From Arthrobacter sp. SLBN-83 (GTDB taxonomy: Bacteria > Actinomycetota > Actinomycetes > Actinomycetales > Micrococcaceae), in the NCBI RefSeq assembly GCF_006715285.1, contig NZ_VFMX01000001.1:1674001-1738000 (forward strand): 64,000 nt of DNA. The letters run 5' to 3'. The notes below the pieces were generated by a model. That model ran no database searches. It was not told the DNA's origin and saw nothing but the letters and a program-made list of their open reading frames with translations. The stretch's first letter is position 1. The number at the start of each line of letters is the position of its first letter. Below are positions 1 through 9,076 of the stretch, piece by piece. Made by a program: the position numbers and the translations under genes.

Positions 1-960
1 CAGGGCGACTTGGCCACCCTCCAGAAGCAGGTGGATAGCCTGAACTCCCAGCTGGTGGCCAAGCAGCAGGAAAGCAGCACCCTTCAGCAGCAGGCAGCCC
101 CGCTTCAGGCAGCGCTGAACGCCGCGAACGCAGCGGTTACTGCAAAACAGACGGACATCGCAACCCTTCAGGGACAGCTGCCTGCACTGCAGGACGCCGT
201 CAAGCAGGCCAACACGGCTGTCGCCAGCAAGCAGGCCGAGCTCAGCACGCTGCAGGGGCAGCTCCCGGCGCTGGAACAGGCGGCAAAGGACGCTGCCGGC
301 GCTGCGGCGGCCCAGCAGCAGGTGGTGAAAGACCTCGAAGACGCATTGCCAACCCTCACCGAAAACGTTGAGCAGGCCCAGCAGGCCATCTCTGACCAGA
401 AGGTGGTCCTCGAGGCGAAGAATGCCACTTTGACTGAGGCAAATGACGCGCTGGCGGCAGCCAACAAGGCAGTGGACGAAAAGAATGCCGAGATTTCGAC
501 GCTTCAGGGCCAGCTCCCGGCACTGCAGGCCACCCTTGATACCGCGAAAACTGCCGTTGCTACAAAGACAGCCGAGATCGATTCACTCAACACGTTGGGC
601 GACGACCTGGTGGCCCGGATCTCAGAGCTCAACTCGCAGATTGCCGCTGCCGAGGGCAATGTCCTTGACCTGCAGGGACGGGTGAAGCCCCTGCTGGACC
701 AGCTCAACAGCCTTACCGGAGACATAAACGCTGCAGAAGCCAAACTGGCATCCTTGCAGGGCCAGCTGACCACCGTGGACAACCAACTAACCGCCGCGCA
801 GGACACTCTTCGGGCCATCCAGGGCCAGAAGAAGCAGAACAAGGACGCCATTGAGGCCCAGAAGCTCCTGGTGGCCAGCCTGCAAACGCAGCTGGCGGAC
901 ATCCAGAAGCAAATTGCCGCCATCGATCCCACCATCGGGAACGGGGGTTGCGCCGCCTGA
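1..960 (+). CDS. Coiled-coil repeat protein, 5' end outside the window
   Basis: The reading frame is open from base 1 and no ribosome-binding site precedes the first TTG at 10, so the true start lies upstream. The visible 319 codons are almost entirely heptad-like coiled coil rich in Ala, Gln, Leu and Lys, with no membrane segment. The motif TLQGQLPAL recurs three times at about residues 52, 79 and 164 of the visible part, and variants (LNSQ, LQGR, LQGQL) occur elsewhere, which indicates internal duplication. The C-terminus ends in a short Gly-Gly-Cys-Ala-Ala tail. No catalytic domain is visible and the missing N-terminus could carry a signal or anchor. I cannot assign a function; a structural or envelope-spacer role is only a guess. 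A strong hairpin terminator follows. Confidence 0.75.
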   Translation, partial: QGDLATLQKQVDSLNSQLVAKQQESSTLQQQAAPLQAALNAANAAVTAKQTDIATLQGQLPALQDAVKQANTAVASKQAELSTLQGQLPALEQAAKDAAGAAAAQQQVVKDLEDALPTLTENVEQAQQAISDQKVVLEAKNATLTEANDALAAANKAVDEKNAEISTLQGQLPALQATLDTAKTAVATKTAEIDSLNTLGDDLVARISELNSQIAAAEGNVLDLQGRVKPLLDQLNSLTGDINAAEAKLASLQGQLTTVDNQLTAAQDTLRAIQGQKKQNKDAIEAQKLLVASLQTQLADIQKQIAAIDPTIGNGGCAA

Positions 961-1004
961 TCAACCAGGCATGAAGACCGGCGTCCAATGGCGTGCGCCG
1001 CAAG

Positions 1005-1037
1005 GAGGGGACCAGTTCTTTGCGAACTGGTCCCCTC
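1005..1037. terminator. Hairpin terminator between convergent genes
   Basis: Two perfect 14-nt arms (GAGGGGACCAGTTC and its complement) flank a 5-nt loop. The hairpin sits between the stop of the coiled-coil gene and the stop of the opposing DJ-1/PfpI gene, so it can serve both. The run of T after it is short (CTCTTAC). Confidence 0.8.
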
Positions 1038-1061
1038 TCTTACTGCCTGAAAGGACTGCGG

Positions 1062-1760
1062 CTAGCTCAGCGCGGCGAGCACTTCCTTGGCCACGTCCTC
1101 GCTGGACTGCGGGTTCTGGCCCGTGATGAGGTTGCCGTCCCGGACCACATTGGAGGACCAGGCCGCACCGTTTTCGATCACGGCGCCCTTCTCCTTCAGC
1201 GCGTCCTCCACCAGCCAAGGGGTGTTCTCGCCGGTGCCGCCGCCAAGTTCCTCCTCGTTGGTGAACACCGTGAGGCGCCGTCCCTTGAAGGCGAACCCGC
1301 CGTCGTCGTCCGTTGCGCTCAGCAGCCCGGCGGGACCGTGGCAGAACGGCGCAATGATCTTGCCGTCCTTATTCGCTGCCACCAGCAGCCGGCCCAGGTC
1401 GGCGTCCTTGTACAGGTCGGCCATGGGGCCGTGGCCGCCGGGCATCACCACGGCGTCGTAGGCGGAGGGGTCGACGTCGGCCAGGACCAGCGGGTGCGCC
1501 AGCTCGCCGTCGATCTTGGCAATGTAGTCCTTGAACCCTTGCGCCCGTTCGTCCCCGCCTGCCGACTCGGCCGCCAGGCTCACCTGATCCACCGTGGGCT
1601 TCCGGCCGCCCGGGGTGGCGATGTGGACCGTGTTGCCGGCCTCCGTCAGGGTCTGGTGGGACACCACCAGTTCCTCTGCCCAGTAGCCCGTGGGGTGCTC
1701 GCTGCCGTCCTTCATGGTGAGGGAATCTGCGGCCGAGACGACCATCAAAATGTTTGCCAT
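1062..1760 (-). CDS. DJ-1/PfpI family type 1 glutamine amidotransferase-like protein
   Basis: A 232-residue protein of the DJ-1/PfpI superfamily, close in length and layout to Hsp31/HchA-like and YdeA-like members. The nucleophile elbow is visible as PFCHGPAG near residue 140, with the conserved Cys followed by His, preceded by the VVMPGGHGPM loop near residue 107. Family members act as glyoxalase III/protein deglycases, chaperones or peptidases; which applies here cannot be read from sequence. A GGAG ribosome-binding site lies 7 nt before the ATG. It lies 64 bp downstream of the aldo/keto reductase on the same strand, so the two may be cotranscribed as a carbonyl-stress pair (inference). Confidence 0.88.
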   Translation of the reverse strand: MANILMVVSAADSLTMKDGSEHPTGYWAEELVVSHQTLTEAGNTVHIATPGGRKPTVDQVSLAAESAGGDERAQGFKDYIAKIDGELAHPLVLADVDPSAYDAVVMPGGHGPMADLYKDADLGRLLVAANKDGKIIAPFCHGPAGLLSATDDDGGFAFKGRRLTVFTNEEELGGGTGENTPWLVEDALKEKGAVIENGAAWSSNVVRDGNLITGQNPQSSEDVAKEVLAALS

Positions 1761-1824
1761 GCTGTTTCTCCTGTCCTAGCTGACGTGGATGTCTTTGCTG
1801 ACGTGAGTGGCTGGAAGCCGCTTG

Positions 1825-2697
1825 CTACTTGCCGGCCGCTTCCAGCTCAGCGTACGTGTCGTCGTCGAGCGTGATGCCGGCGGCAGCCATGTTCTCCTCG
1901 AGGTGCTGCACGGAGCCGGTGCCGGGGATGGGCATCATCACGGGGGAGCGGCGCAGCAGCCAGGCCAGGGCCACCTGGGAGGTGGTGGCACCCAGGCGCT
2001 TCGCGGCCTCGTCGAGCGGGCCGCCCGGCTGCGCGAGCTCACCGGCGGAAATCGGGGCCCACGGGATGAACCCGATGCCGTTTTCCTCGGAGTAGCGCAG
2101 CACGTCCTCGGAGCTGCGGTCCGTCAGGTTGTAGCGGTTCTGGACCGTGGACACCGTGAAATGCCTGCTCGCAGCTTCCAGCTCCGCCACGCTCACCTGG
2201 GACAGGCCCAGGGCGCGGACCTTTCCTTCGTCCTGGAGCTCGCGCAGCACGCCGAACTGCTCCTCGGCGTCCACCTTGGGATCGATCCGGTGCAGCTGCA
2301 GCAGGTCCAGGGTGTCCACCTTCAGCTTGCGCAGGCTCAGCTCGGTCTGCTGGCGCAGGTATTCGGGACGGCCAACGGGAATCCACTTGTTGGGCCCGGT
2401 GCGGGTGAAGCCCACCTTGGTGGCGATCTTCAGCCCCTCCTTGTACGGGTGGAGGGCCTCGGCGATGATTTCCTCGCTGATGTTGGGGCCATAGGAGTCG
2501 GCGGTGTCAATGAAGTCCACGCCGAGTTCGACGGCGCGGCGCACCACGTCAATGGCGGCCTGGCGGTCCTTGGGCTCACCCCAGACGCCGTCACCCACGA
2601 TGCGCATGGCACCGAAACCGAGCCGGTGCACGGTTCCCAGGTCCTTGAGGTCGATGGTTGCGGACAGTTCCAGCTGGTTCGTTGAATCGTGGCTCAT
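1825..2697 (-). CDS. Aldo/keto reductase
   Basis: A 290-residue single-domain TIM-barrel NADPH-dependent oxidoreductase. The family catalytic tetrad is recognisable: Asp and Tyr in [10 protein letters not shown] near residue 63, Lys in ATKVGF near 93, and His in LLQLHRIDP near 134. The C-terminal cofactor region reads [14 protein letters not shown]. The length is normal for the family. The physiological substrate is unknown; related bacterial enzymes reduce aldehydes and ketones. It reads toward the DJ-1/PfpI gene and is divergent, across 139 bp, from the flavin monooxygenase gene. Confidence 0.92.
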   Translation of the reverse strand: MSHDSTNQLELSATIDLKDLGTVHRLGFGAMRIVGDGVWGEPKDRQAAIDVVRRAVELGVDFIDTADSYGPNISEEIIAEALHPYKEGLKIATKVGFTRTGPNKWIPVGRPEYLRQQTELSLRKLKVDTLDLLQLHRIDPKVDAEEQFGVLRELQDEGKVRALGLSQVSVAELEAASRHFTVSTVQNRYNLTDRSSEDVLRYSEENGIGFIPWAPISAGELAQPGGPLDEAAKRLGATTSQVALAWLLRRSPVMMPIPGTGSVQHLEENMAAAGITLDDDTYAELEAAGK

Positions 2698-2836
2698 AGG
2701 GGCGGCAACCTCATAAGGGTGCTGAGTATTCCGGGAAAGACGAAATAAGCCGGGCTCCGCCGTCGTTATGCCTCAAGCGCCCGCCGCAATCCGGCCGGTG
2801 CTTCTTACGAAACGTTCCTGAAAGGCCGCAACTGAC

Positions 2837-3826
2837 GTGACTCTTCCCCTTTCCATCCTTGACCTGGCAACCATCGGCAAAGGCCAGACGGCGGCGGAGA
2901 GCTTCGCGGGCAGCGTGGCCATGGCGCAGAGCGCCGAAAAGCTGGGCTACCGGCGCGTTTGGTACGCCGAGCACCACAACATGTCCTCCATCGCCTCCTC
3001 CGCCACCAGCGTGCTGATCGCGCACGTGGCCGCGCACACCGAAAGCATCAGGCTGGGTGCCGGCGGCGTCATGCTGCCCAACCATTCCCCGCTGACCATC
3101 GCCGAACAGTTCGGCACCCTGGAAACCCTGCACCCGGGCCGGATCGACCTGGGCCTGGGCCGCGCCCCGGGCAGCGACCAAAACACCATGCGGGCGCTGC
3201 GCCGCGACCCGATGTCCGCGGACAGCTTCCCCCAGGACGTCCTCGAGCTGCAGGGCTACCTGACCGGCCCCACCCGCATCCAGGGCGTCGAGGCCACCCC
3301 GGGCAAGGGGACCAACGTCCCGCTGTACATCCTGGGCTCGTCCCTCTTCGGCGCCCGCCTGGCCGCGCAACTGGGCCTGCCCTACGCCTTCGCCTCGCAC
3401 TTTGCCCCGGCCGCACTGCAGGACGCGGTGGCCATTTACCGCCGCGAATTCAAGCCGTCCGCCCAACTGGACGCCCCGCACGTGATCGCCGGCGTCAACG
3501 TCATCGCCGCCGACTCCGCCTCCGAAGCGCAGGCCATGTTCCAGGCCACCAAGCGCGCCCGCGTCTCCCTGTTCTTCGGCGGCGGCCGCGAATTCAGCGA
3601 CGACGAGGCGGACATGATCCTGGACTCGCCGCAGGGACGCCACATGGCACAAATGATGACGTACTCCGCAGTGGGGACGCCCGACGTCGTCATCGATTAC
3701 CTGGACAGCTTCGGCAAGCACGCCGACGCCGACGAACTCATCGTGGCACATCAAAGCCCCGGCACCCAGGACCGCCTGCGGTCCGTCGAACTGCTGGCAC
3801 AGGCTGCCGGGCTGGTGGCGGTCTGA
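2837..3826 (+). CDS. LLM-class flavin-dependent oxidoreductase
   Basis: A 329-residue luciferase-like monooxygenase. It has the motifs of the MsnO8/YhbW group: the N-terminal LSILDL strand, [10 protein letters not shown] near residue 40, [13 protein letters not shown] near 75, and [10 protein letters not shown] near 114. Such enzymes use reduced flavin supplied by a partner reductase; the substrate is not predictable. Translation starts at a GTG. The stop overlaps the ATG of the next gene by one base (TGATG), so it is translationally coupled to the MFS exporter. The oxidised product and the exported compound may therefore be linked (inference). Confidence 0.9.
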   Translation: MTLPLSILDLATIGKGQTAAESFAGSVAMAQSAEKLGYRRVWYAEHHNMSSIASSATSVLIAHVAAHTESIRLGAGGVMLPNHSPLTIAEQFGTLETLHPGRIDLGLGRAPGSDQNTMRALRRDPMSADSFPQDVLELQGYLTGPTRIQGVEATPGKGTNVPLYILGSSLFGARLAAQLGLPYAFASHFAPAALQDAVAIYRREFKPSAQLDAPHVIAGVNVIAADSASEAQAMFQATKRARVSLFFGGGREFSDDEADMILDSPQGRHMAQMMTYSAVGTPDVVIDYLDSFGKHADADELIVAHQSPGTQDRLRSVELLAQAAGLVAV

Positions 3827-5379
3827 TGGCCAGCGCAAAGGACGGCGTAGGCTTCCGGTCCGAACGCGGGCCCATCCTCATTGCCCTGATGCTGTCCACG
3901 GGACTCGTGGCCATCGACTCCACCATCGTGGCCACGGCCGTCCCGTCGATCGTCCGGGACATCGGCGGCTTCTCCTCCTTCCCCTGGCTCTTCTCCGCCT
4001 ACCTGCTGGCACAGGCGGTGTCCGTGCCGATCTACGGCAAGCTGTCCGACATGGCGGGCCGCAAACCCATCATCCTCACCGGCATCGGCCTGTTCCTGCT
4101 CGGCTCCGTGCTGTGTGGCGTGGCCTGGAGTATGCCTTCCCTCATCGCCTTCCGTGCCCTCCAGGGACTCGGTGCCGGCGCTGTCCTGCCCGTCGCCGTC
4201 ACCATCGCCGGCGACATCTACACCCTTCAGGAGCGCGCCAAGGTCCAGGGCTACCTGGCCAGCGTCTGGGCCATCTCCTCCGTGGTAGGCCCCAGCTTGG
4301 GCGGTGTCTTCTCCGCACTGGGCATCTGGCGCGGCATCTTCCTGGTCAACGTGCCGCTCTGCCTGCTGGCCGGGTGGATGCTGGTCCGCACCCTCCACGA
4401 GAACGTGGAACGGAAGAAGCACAAGGTGGACTACGCCGGCGCCGTGCTGCTGGCCGGATCGCTCGGCCTGCTCATCCTCGGCGCCCTCCAGGGCGGCCAG
4501 GCGTGGGCCTGGAATTCGCCCGTCGGCATCGGCGTGTTCGTGGTGGGGGCAGTCCTGCTGGTGGCGTTCCTGCTGGTGGAACGCAGGGCCGCGGAGCCCA
4601 TCCTCCCGGCCTGGGTGGTGTCCCGCCGCCTGCTGGCCACCACCGCGCTGGTGTCCTTCGGCGTCGGCACCGTAATGATTGGCCTCACCTCCTACGTGCC
4701 CACCTTCCTTGAAGGCGCCCTGTCCTCCTCCCCGCTGGTGGCCGGCATGGCGCTCGCCGCCCTGACCCTCGGGTGGCCGCTCAGCGCTTCACAGGCGGGG
4801 AAGTTCTACCTGCGGATAGGGTTCAAGTCCACGGCGCTGATCGGCATCGCCGTCTCCGTGGTGGGGCTGCTGATCCTGTCGCTCACGGCTTCCTCGCCCA
4901 ACGTGGCGCTGATCGCGGTCAGCTGCTTCGTCGTCGGGCTCGGTTTGGGCCTGCTGGCCACCCCCACCCTGATCTCCGCCCAGTCCAGCGTGCCCTGGCA
5001 CGAACGCGGCGTGGTGACCAGCACCAACATGTTTGCCCGGTCCATCGGCAGCGCCCTGGGCGTGGCCGTGTTCGGTGCCGTGGCCAACTCCATCTACGGC
5101 GGCAGCACCGGCGGCGACGCCGATCCCTCCACTGTTATCTCCGCGTCCGGGGCAGTCTTCCTCGCCGCGCTGGTGGCCGGGCTGCTGACCGTTGTTGCGG
5201 TGCTGGTAATGCCCGCCGTGAAGGCTGACAGCGTGGAGCAGGCCGGCGACGGCGCTGCGGCAGCCGAGGAACCGGCAGTTGAAGAACCTGTGGTTGAAGA
5301 ACCGTCAGCCGCCGAACCCGCTGACCGGACTGTTCACAGGCGCGCTGTTCCCACCCGGGCAAAGGGCCCCGGCAGCTAG
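3826..5379 (+). CDS. MFS drug exporter, DHA2 (EmrB/QacA-like) family
   Basis: A 517-residue major facilitator with about 14 hydrophobic segments, the DHA2 count. Motif C-like and D1-like signatures appear in TM1 (LVAIDSTIVATAVPSI), and the cytoplasmic motif A reads GKLSDMAGRKP near residue 72. The start is the ATG at 3826, which overlaps the upstream TGA; the frame is open further 5' only because of high GC. The last 50 residues form a hydrophilic tail with VEEP repeats and a basic end. It is likely a proton-driven efflux pump for lipophilic or cationic compounds, coupled with the monooxygenase before it. Confidence 0.92.
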   Translation: MASAKDGVGFRSERGPILIALMLSTGLVAIDSTIVATAVPSIVRDIGGFSSFPWLFSAYLLAQAVSVPIYGKLSDMAGRKPIILTGIGLFLLGSVLCGVAWSMPSLIAFRALQGLGAGAVLPVAVTIAGDIYTLQERAKVQGYLASVWAISSVVGPSLGGVFSALGIWRGIFLVNVPLCLLAGWMLVRTLHENVERKKHKVDYAGAVLLAGSLGLLILGALQGGQAWAWNSPVGIGVFVVGAVLLVAFLLVERRAAEPILPAWVVSRRLLATTALVSFGVGTVMIGLTSYVPTFLEGALSSSPLVAGMALAALTLGWPLSASQAGKFYLRIGFKSTALIGIAVSVVGLLILSLTASSPNVALIAVSCFVVGLGLGLLATPTLISAQSSVPWHERGVVTSTNMFARSIGSALGVAVFGAVANSIYGGSTGGDADPSTVISASGAVFLAALVAGLLTVVAVLVMPAVKADSVEQAGDGAAAAEEPAVEEPVVEEPSAAEPADRTVHRRAVPTRAKGPGS

Positions 5380-6509
5380 CGGGACGCCCGGAAAATTTCG
5401 GGTGCGGGCCGGATCCCCGTGGCAAGGTCCGCCAGGATCCGCCCGATCACCGGCGTGAACTTGAAGCCGTGGCCGGAGAAGCCCGCGCCGATCACAACCG
5501 GCCCGATCCGGTCCAGGATGAAGTCCTCATCCGGTGTGGTGGTGTAGGTGCAGCTGATGGCCTCGAACGAGTCAGCGTCCACGCCGGGCAGCCACTGCCT
5601 TGCGTAGTCCTGCAGGGCGGCGAGCTGCGTTGGTTCGGGCAGGAAGTTGCGGTTGTCCGGGTCCACTTCCGGGCCAACCCCGTGCCATCCTGCCTTGATG
5701 CCTTCACCAGGAGTGTGCATGCCGTAGATGGGGGAGTACCAGCCCTGGTAGTCCGGGCCGGGGTAGTGGTTGAAGCCGGGCCATACCGCGCCGGTGTCCG
5801 CCACCCGGAAATGCGCGGGCTGCTCCTGCGTGACCCTGAGCCGGGGAATCCGGACCGGGGCGCCGTCGTTGCCTGTCATCTTCGCCAGCAGCTTCTCCGT
5901 CCAGCCACCGGCCGTCACCACCGCCTGGGCTGCGGTGACCACCTCCGGGCCCGCAGCCGAATCGAGCGTCAGCCGCACGCCGTCGTCGAATACTTCGAAG
6001 CCCACCACTTTGGTGTGGTGCCTGATCTCGGCGCCCCGGGCGGACGCCAGCCGCTGGAAGGCAGGCAGCGCCGCTTCCGGGTTGAGCTGGCCGCCGTCGG
6101 GCATGTGCAGGACCTGCTGGTCGAAGCGGATGCCGCGCCACCGCTCTCCCGCCTCGGCGGGGTGCAGGGACCCGGCGCTGATCCTGGCAGCCGTAAGGGC
6201 TGCCGCAATCTTCCGGGCGTCAAAGCCCGGGCCGTGGGTGACGACGCCGGTGCGCGCCAGCAGCTGCTCGCCGGTTTCCTGCTCCAGTTCCTCCCACAAC
6301 GCCAGCGCCTCGGCGAGCATGGCCACGTAGTCGGGCTGGTGGTAGCCAGGGTTGAGGTTGCGGGTGGCGCCGTGCGACGCCCCGATCTTATGGCCGGGGC
6401 CGAACTGCTCCACCAGCGTCACCTGCCGGCCGCGACGCGACAACGCCCACGCGGCCGCGGAACCCATGGCGCCGCCGCCGATCACCACGGTGTCCAGCAC
6501 AGTATTCAT
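5376..6509 (-). CDS. Monomeric sarcosine oxidase / N-methyl-L-tryptophan oxidase family flavoenzyme
   Basis: A 377-residue FAD amine oxidase of the MSOX/SolA family. It has the Rossmann dinucleotide motif VVIGGGAMGSAAA at residues 8-20, the active-site SHGATR near residue 45, and a Cys at about residue 320 (SCTYTTTPDEDFILD). That Cys is at the place where the family binds FAD covalently. The C-terminal GHGFKFTPVIG loop is also typical. It oxidatively demethylates an N-methyl amino acid to the amine plus formaldehyde and peroxide; the exact substrate is open. A GGAGGG site precedes the ATG. Its TAG shares the CTAG at 5376-5379 with the stop of the opposing exporter. The AEC carrier lies 37 bp upstream in the same direction. 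Confidence 0.88.
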   Translation of the reverse strand: MNTVLDTVVIGGGAMGSAAAWALSRRGRQVTLVEQFGPGHKIGASHGATRNLNPGYHQPDYVAMLAEALALWEELEQETGEQLLARTGVVTHGPGFDARKIAAALTAARISAGSLHPAEAGERWRGIRFDQQVLHMPDGGQLNPEAALPAFQRLASARGAEIRHHTKVVGFEVFDDGVRLTLDSAAGPEVVTAAQAVVTAGGWTEKLLAKMTGNDGAPVRIPRLRVTQEQPAHFRVADTGAVWPGFNHYPGPDYQGWYSPIYGMHTPGEGIKAGWHGVGPEVDPDNRNFLPEPTQLAALQDYARQWLPGVDADSFEAISCTYTTTPDEDFILDRIGPVVIGAGFSGHGFKFTPVIGRILADLATGIRPAPEIFRASR

Positions 6510-6546
6510 CAGCCCTCCAAGCTGCGGTTCTTCACCAAGTAAAGCC

Positions 6547-7473
6547 TCACGCCAGGAGAAGCGCGACGCCGATCATCGCCGGTACGGCCACTACGGTGGT
6601 GATCAGTACGGTGTCCTTGGCCACGGTGAGGCCGGTTTGGTACCGGCTGGCCGCAACGAAGACATTTTGGGCGGTGGGCAGGGCCGAGGTGACCACTACG
6701 GCGAACAGGGCGTGCCCGTCCATCCCCAGCGCGAAACGGGCGAAGAGGTAGGCAAGCGCCGGCTGGACGCCAAGCTTGAAGCCGCTCGCCAGCAGGGTGT
6801 CGAGACTCCGGCCGGCGGACGACTGCAGCGGCCGCGTGCCGTTCAGGCTCATGCCGAACGCGATGAGCATGGCAGGAATCGCCGCGCCGCCAATAAGGTG
6901 GATGGGCTCCATCACCAGCTCCGGAACGTGGAATCCTGTACCGGCCACCAGCAGCCCCAGCCCGGAACCCACGATCATGGGGTTGCGCAGGATCATCAGG
7001 AAGAAGCCCAGGACGGTGGTGCGGTGCGTGCTGGTGCTCGAGTCCAGGATCATCAGGAACATCGGGGTGAAAAACGCCAGCTGGAAGATCAGCAGCGGGG
7101 CAACATAGCTGGCATCGCCCAGGACATATACGGCGATGGGAATACCAAGGTTGGCCGAGTTCGCCAGGGACGCGGACATGGCCGACATCAGCGATTCCGG
7201 CAGTGCCCGCTTCAGCCAGAACCTGGTGATGGCGAAAAAGATGGCAGCCGTAACGATGGCGGCCACCGCCGTGACCAGCAGCGGTTCCGCAAAGACTTCC
7301 TGCAGGCGCGCCTTGCTGAGGGTTTCGAAGAGCAGTGCCGGGCTGGCGACGAAGAAGGTCAGGCCGCTGAGCACGGGCCGGGCATTGTCGCCGAGGATTC
7401 TTTGCCGGCCCACGAACCAGCCCACCAGGATGATGCACCAGACCACGAAGAATCCGGCCAGCACCCCTAGCAA
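6547..7473 (-). CDS. AEC-family (auxin efflux carrier type) transporter
   Basis: A 308-residue membrane protein with about ten transmembrane segments arranged as two five-helix repeats, as in the AEC/BART superfamily. The conserved stretches SLANSANLGIPIAVYVLGD (first half) and SALPTAQNVFVAASRY (second half) contain the Asn/Pro-rich crossover motifs. Members carry organic anions such as malate or malonate. The first plausible start is TTG at 7473, with GAGG about 6 nt upstream; a GTG three codons on is an alternative. The short gap to the sarcosine-oxidase-like gene suggests one transcript that takes up or releases an N-methylated acid (inference). Confidence 0.85.
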   Translation of the reverse strand: MLGVLAGFFVVWCIILVGWFVGRQRILGDNARPVLSGLTFFVASPALLFETLSKARLQEVFAEPLLVTAVAAIVTAAIFFAITRFWLKRALPESLMSAMSASLANSANLGIPIAVYVLGDASYVAPLLIFQLAFFTPMFLMILDSSTSTHRTTVLGFFLMILRNPMIVGSGLGLLVAGTGFHVPELVMEPIHLIGGAAIPAMLIAFGMSLNGTRPLQSSAGRSLDTLLASGFKLGVQPALAYLFARFALGMDGHALFAVVVTSALPTAQNVFVAASRYQTGLTVAKDTVLITTVVAVPAMIGVALLLA

Positions 7474-7526
7474 AGGATGCCTCGCGGGGCATGGAAGAAG
7501 GGTCTACCGGAGTTCACGCTCCGGGA

Positions 7527-7952
7527 TCAGACGGTGGCGTTGTTCAGCGCGAACGGCGGACGCACTACGCCGGGGGTAAGGCCCTCGGCGGGATCGTTGC
7601 CCAGCTGGATCACGCGGTTGTTTTCGTCCACATGGACCACGCGGGGCTCGAAGGACTTGGCCTCTTCGGTGGTCATCTGGGCGTAGGTGATCAGGATGAT
7701 GATGTCGTTCTCGTGCATCAGGTGCGCCGCTGCACCATTGATGCCAATCACGCCGGAACCGCGTTCGCCGGCGATAGTGTAGGTTTCAAGCCGCGCGCCG
7801 TTGGTGACGTCCACGATGGACACCAGCTCCCCGGGAAGGATGTCGGCGGCCTCCAGCAGGTCGAGGTCAACGGTGACCGAGCCGACGTAGTGCAGGTCGG
7901 CGTGCGTGACGGTGGCCCGGTGGATTTTGGACTTGAACATTGTTCGATTCAT
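7527..7952 (-). CDS. panD: Aspartate 1-decarboxylase precursor
   Basis: A 141-residue pyruvoyl enzyme that makes beta-alanine from L-aspartate for pantothenate and CoA. The self-cleavage site Gly24-Ser25 sits in [12 protein letters not shown], at exactly the numbering of the E. coli enzyme, which supports the ATG at 7952. The downstream [18 protein letters not shown] segment and the Tyr in ITYAQM are also family features. The C-terminal 15 residues extend past the usual end, as is common in actinobacteria. panB and panC are not in this window. Its upstream flank leads to the stop of the LysR gene, so it probably has its own promoter or reads through from that gene. Confidence 0.97.
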   Translation of the reverse strand: MNRTMFKSKIHRATVTHADLHYVGSVTVDLDLLEAADILPGELVSIVDVTNGARLETYTIAGERGSGVIGINGAAAHLMHENDIIILITYAQMTTEEAKSFEPRVVHVDENNRVIQLGNDPAEGLTPGVVRPPFALNNATV

Positions 7953-8006
7953 AACGGCTCCAGTCTAGACCTGCGGTTCCTCACCTGCAGTGACGAAACA
8001 CAGTGG

Positions 8007-8921
8007 TCACCCGGCGTCGTCCGTTGCCACCGCGGCGGCAGCGGCAGCCAGGGTTTCCCGGGCGGCGAGAATGGCTGGGCGCTGCGCGCTGGAGCGGCGG
8101 ACCGAGGTGAAGATGGTGCGGTGCGGCTTGCCGGGAAGCTCCAGCAGCTGGGCCGTGGTGCCGCGACCGGTCCACACTAGATCCGGCATCAGGGCCACGG
8201 CATTGCCGGACTCGATTAGCCGCGCCTGGGCCTGCAGGTCTGCAGTCTCAAAGCGGACGTCGGGCTCGAACCCCTCGCTGCGGCAGGCCTGTTCCGCCCA
8301 GTGCCGTGATGCCGCACCCCGCGGCTCCATCACCCAGGACAGCTCCGCCGTGTCCGCCAAAGAACGGATGGCCGGCCTGCCCGCGGACGCCGGGGGAACG
8401 GCCAGCCGGATGGCATCGGTGGTGAGCTTCACCTTGTCCAGCTCCGGGTACCGCGGTGCTGCATGGCCGGGGTACTGCTCCGCGATGACCAGGTCGAAGT
8501 CGCGTGCCCAGGTCTCGTGCAGCGCCGTTTCCGGTTCACGCTGGATCATCTCGATCCGCACCTCGGGATACTTGGCGGCCATGCGGGTCAAGGTGTCCGG
8601 CATCAGGGCGAGGGCGGCGGACTGGAACACGGCGATCCGCACCGTCCCCGTCACGGTGGTGAGGGAAGCCGCCAGGTCCGCCTCCGCCTGTTCCATGGTT
8701 TCCAGCAGCTGCGCGGTGTGCGCCACCAGCACCTCAGCCTGGGGCGTCAGCTGCACCCGCCGCCCCGTTTTTCGAAGCAGCTCCACGCCCACTTCCTTCT
8801 CCAGCAGGGCCAGCTGCTGCGAGACCGACGACGGGCTGTACTGCAGCGCCTCCGCCACCTCGGCGAGCGTCCCCCTGATGCTTAACTCCCGGAGCAGCCG
8901 GAGCCTGCGGACGTCGAGCAT
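8007..8921 (-). CDS. LysR-family regulator, likely controller of proline uptake and PutA
   Basis: A 304-residue LysR-type activator: winged helix-turn-helix in residues 1-60 (ATLAEV-like AEVAEALQYSPSSVSQQLALLEKEVG), then a linker helix and the type 2 periplasmic-binding effector domain (GTVRIAVFQSAALAL onward). It is divergent from the APC permease across 155 bp. A CTAAC-N8-GTTAG element lies only 20 bp upstream of its own start, so autorepression is likely. The same element with the same flanking spacing occurs before putA 1.8 kb away. From this I infer that its regulon is the permease plus putA, and that proline or its oxidation product is the effector. The effector is not proven by sequence. 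Confidence 0.9.
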   Translation of the reverse strand: MLDVRRLRLLRELSIRGTLAEVAEALQYSPSSVSQQLALLEKEVGVELLRKTGRRVQLTPQAEVLVAHTAQLLETMEQAEADLAASLTTVTGTVRIAVFQSAALALMPDTLTRMAAKYPEVRIEMIQREPETALHETWARDFDLVIAEQYPGHAAPRYPELDKVKLTTDAIRLAVPPASAGRPAIRSLADTAELSWVMEPRGAASRHWAEQACRSEGFEPDVRFETADLQAQARLIESGNAVALMPDLVWTGRGTTAQLLELPGKPHRTIFTSVRRSSAQRPAILAARETLAAAAAAVATDDAG

Positions 8922-8940
8922 GGCAAATTCCTAACTGAAA

Positions 8941-8998
8941 CTAACGAATATAGGTTAGAAGTAGTCACTTTATCTAACGCAAGCCCACACGCATACTG
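8941..8998 (+). promoter_or_regulatory. LysR box and promoter of the APC permease gene
   Basis: CTAAC-N8-GTTAG occupies 8941-8958. It is followed by a -35-like TTTATC (8969-8974) and, after 17 nt, a -10-like CATACT (8992-8997). Further CTAAC half-sites occur at 8931 and 8974. The same three blocks at identical spacing precede putA at 10721-10778. Confidence 0.8.
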
Positions 8999-9076
8999 TT
9001 GAAATCGAGTTACCCCCGTCACAGCCAGGTCCCTTGGCGTGCCGCGGCGGGGTCGCCCCCCAAGCAGGAGTTCCTG

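Noticed and set aside
2959..3825. Upstream extension of the DHA2 exporter frame
   Set aside because: It overlaps the monooxygenase gene in another frame, gives Arg/Pro-rich sequence and is not needed; the ATG at 3826 has the usual TGATG coupling.
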